Shown piece after piece: positions 5,411 through 5,930 of a stretch of 5,930 bases of DNA. Under the pieces are notes generated by a model that saw only the letters and a list, made by a program, of their open reading frames with translations, searched no databases and was not told the origin of the DNA. The DNA is from an uncultured Eubacteriales bacterium (GTDB lineage Bacteria > Bacillota > Clostridia > UMGS1840). The DNA is taken from contig USLP01000094.1 of the NCBI GenBank assembly GCA_900555525.1, positions 1 through 5,930 of the forward strand, written 5' to 3'. Each line of letters starts with the position of its first letter. Within the stretch, counting starts at the first letter, position 1. A program made the translations under genes and the position numbers.

Positions 5411-5930
5411 ATGGCAAAAAGCAGATTAATAGGCGATTATCCCGTAATCGGAATAAGACCTACAATCGACGGACGCAGAGGCGTTTTAAAAGTAAGAGAA
5501 TCATTGGAAGAACAAACAATGAATATGGCAAAATCGGCGGCAAAATTGTTTGAAGAAAATTTGAGATATTCAAACGGTGAACCCGTAAAGGTTATCATTG
5601 CCGATACAACAATCGGACGTGTTGCAGAGTCGGCAGCTTGTGCTGATAAGTTCAAAAAAGCAGGTGTTGACATTACTTTGACAGTTACACCTTGTTGGTG
5701 CTACGGTTCCGAAACAATGGATATGGATAAAAACACTATAAAAGGTGTTTGGGGCTTTAACGGAACAGAGAGACCCGGTGCGGTTTATCTTGCATCCGTT
5801 TTGGCTACTCATGCACAGAAAGGACTTCCCGCATTCGGCATCTACGGACATGACGTTCAGGATGCAGATGCTACGGAAATCCCTGATGACGTTAAAGAAA
5901 AGCTTTTGAGATTCGGTCGGGCCGCTGTTG
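5411..5930 (+). CDS. fucI: L-fucose isomerase, N-terminal part (3' end outside window)
   Basis: FucI interconverts L-fucose and L-fuculose with a Mn2+ cofactor, the first step of fucose use; it is a cytoplasmic hexamer. The window holds 173 codons of a family usually near 590 residues, about the first third. Identity to E. coli FucI is obvious: [12 protein letters not shown] (13-24), [14 protein letters not shown] (28-41), [15 protein letters not shown] (92-106), [16 protein letters not shown] (113-128), and [12 protein letters not shown] (142-153). These belong to the N1 substrate-recognition domain; the metal ligands lie further on, outside the window. The reading frame is open to the right edge. 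GGAGG (5398-5402) lies 8 bases before ATG 5411. The start has a few more residues than E. coli FucI ([17 protein letters not shown] against a shorter opening). Some family members also isomerise D-arabinose. Placement after the RhaB-type kinase makes this the sugar-entry segment of the locus. Confidence 0.97.
   Translation, partial: MAKSRLIGDYPVIGIRPTIDGRRGVLKVRESLEEQTMNMAKSAAKLFEENLRYSNGEPVKVIIADTTIGRVAESAACADKFKKAGVDITLTVTPCWCYGSETMDMDKNTIKGVWGFNGTERPGAVYLASVLATHAQKGLPAFGIYGHDVQDADATEIPDDVKEKLLRFGRAAV

Overview
The window looks like part of a bacterial microcompartment (BMC) locus for L-fucose and/or L-rhamnose use, from a low-GC Gram-positive bacterium, most likely a gut-type clostridium. 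Four things suggest this: the AT-rich composition, the strong purine-rich Shine-Dalgarno sites (AAGGAG, GGAGG, TAGGAGG), one TTG start, and protein families typical of clostridial fucose/rhamnose BMC loci. The species assignment is inference. Every recognisable gene is on the + strand and the gaps are short, so this is an operon-like block cut at both ends.

Region 1 (1-3063) is the compartment module. It holds the C-terminal tail of a hexameric shell protein (PduA/PduJ/EutM type), then PduL (phosphate propanoyltransferase), a pentameric EutN/CcmL vertex protein, a PduS-like flavin/iron-sulfur protein, and a PduT-like tandem-BMC shell protein that keeps the cysteine expected to hold a pore Fe-S cluster. 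The only structured gap is the 92 bases before pduL. It carries a strong GC-rich hairpin and two AT-rich symmetric elements.

Region 2 (3081-3839) is a DeoR-family regulator with a TTG start, 17 bases after the last shell gene. Region 3 (3840-3915) is a very AT-rich gap with a 10-bp palindrome next to a possible extended -10 element.

Region 4 (3916-5930) is the sugar-entry module: a kinase of the RhaB (rhamnulokinase) subfamily followed by L-fucose isomerase, which runs off the right edge.

The expected pathway is L-fucose to L-fuculose (FucI), then L-fuculose-1-phosphate (the kinase). An aldolase outside the window would release lactaldehyde, which is reduced to 1,2-propanediol and dehydrated inside the compartment to propionaldehyde, then oxidised to propionyl-CoA. 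PduL would convert propionyl-CoA to propionyl-phosphate and recycle CoA within the shell. The PduS/PduT pair is the likely route for electrons across the shell. The aldolase, diol dehydratase and aldehyde dehydrogenase are not in this window, so the substrate assignment rests on FucI, the kinase and family knowledge. The locus type is known (a fucose/rhamnose BMC). I see no wholly new system; the less settled points are the redox shell pair, the kinase's true substrate and the non-coding structure before pduL.
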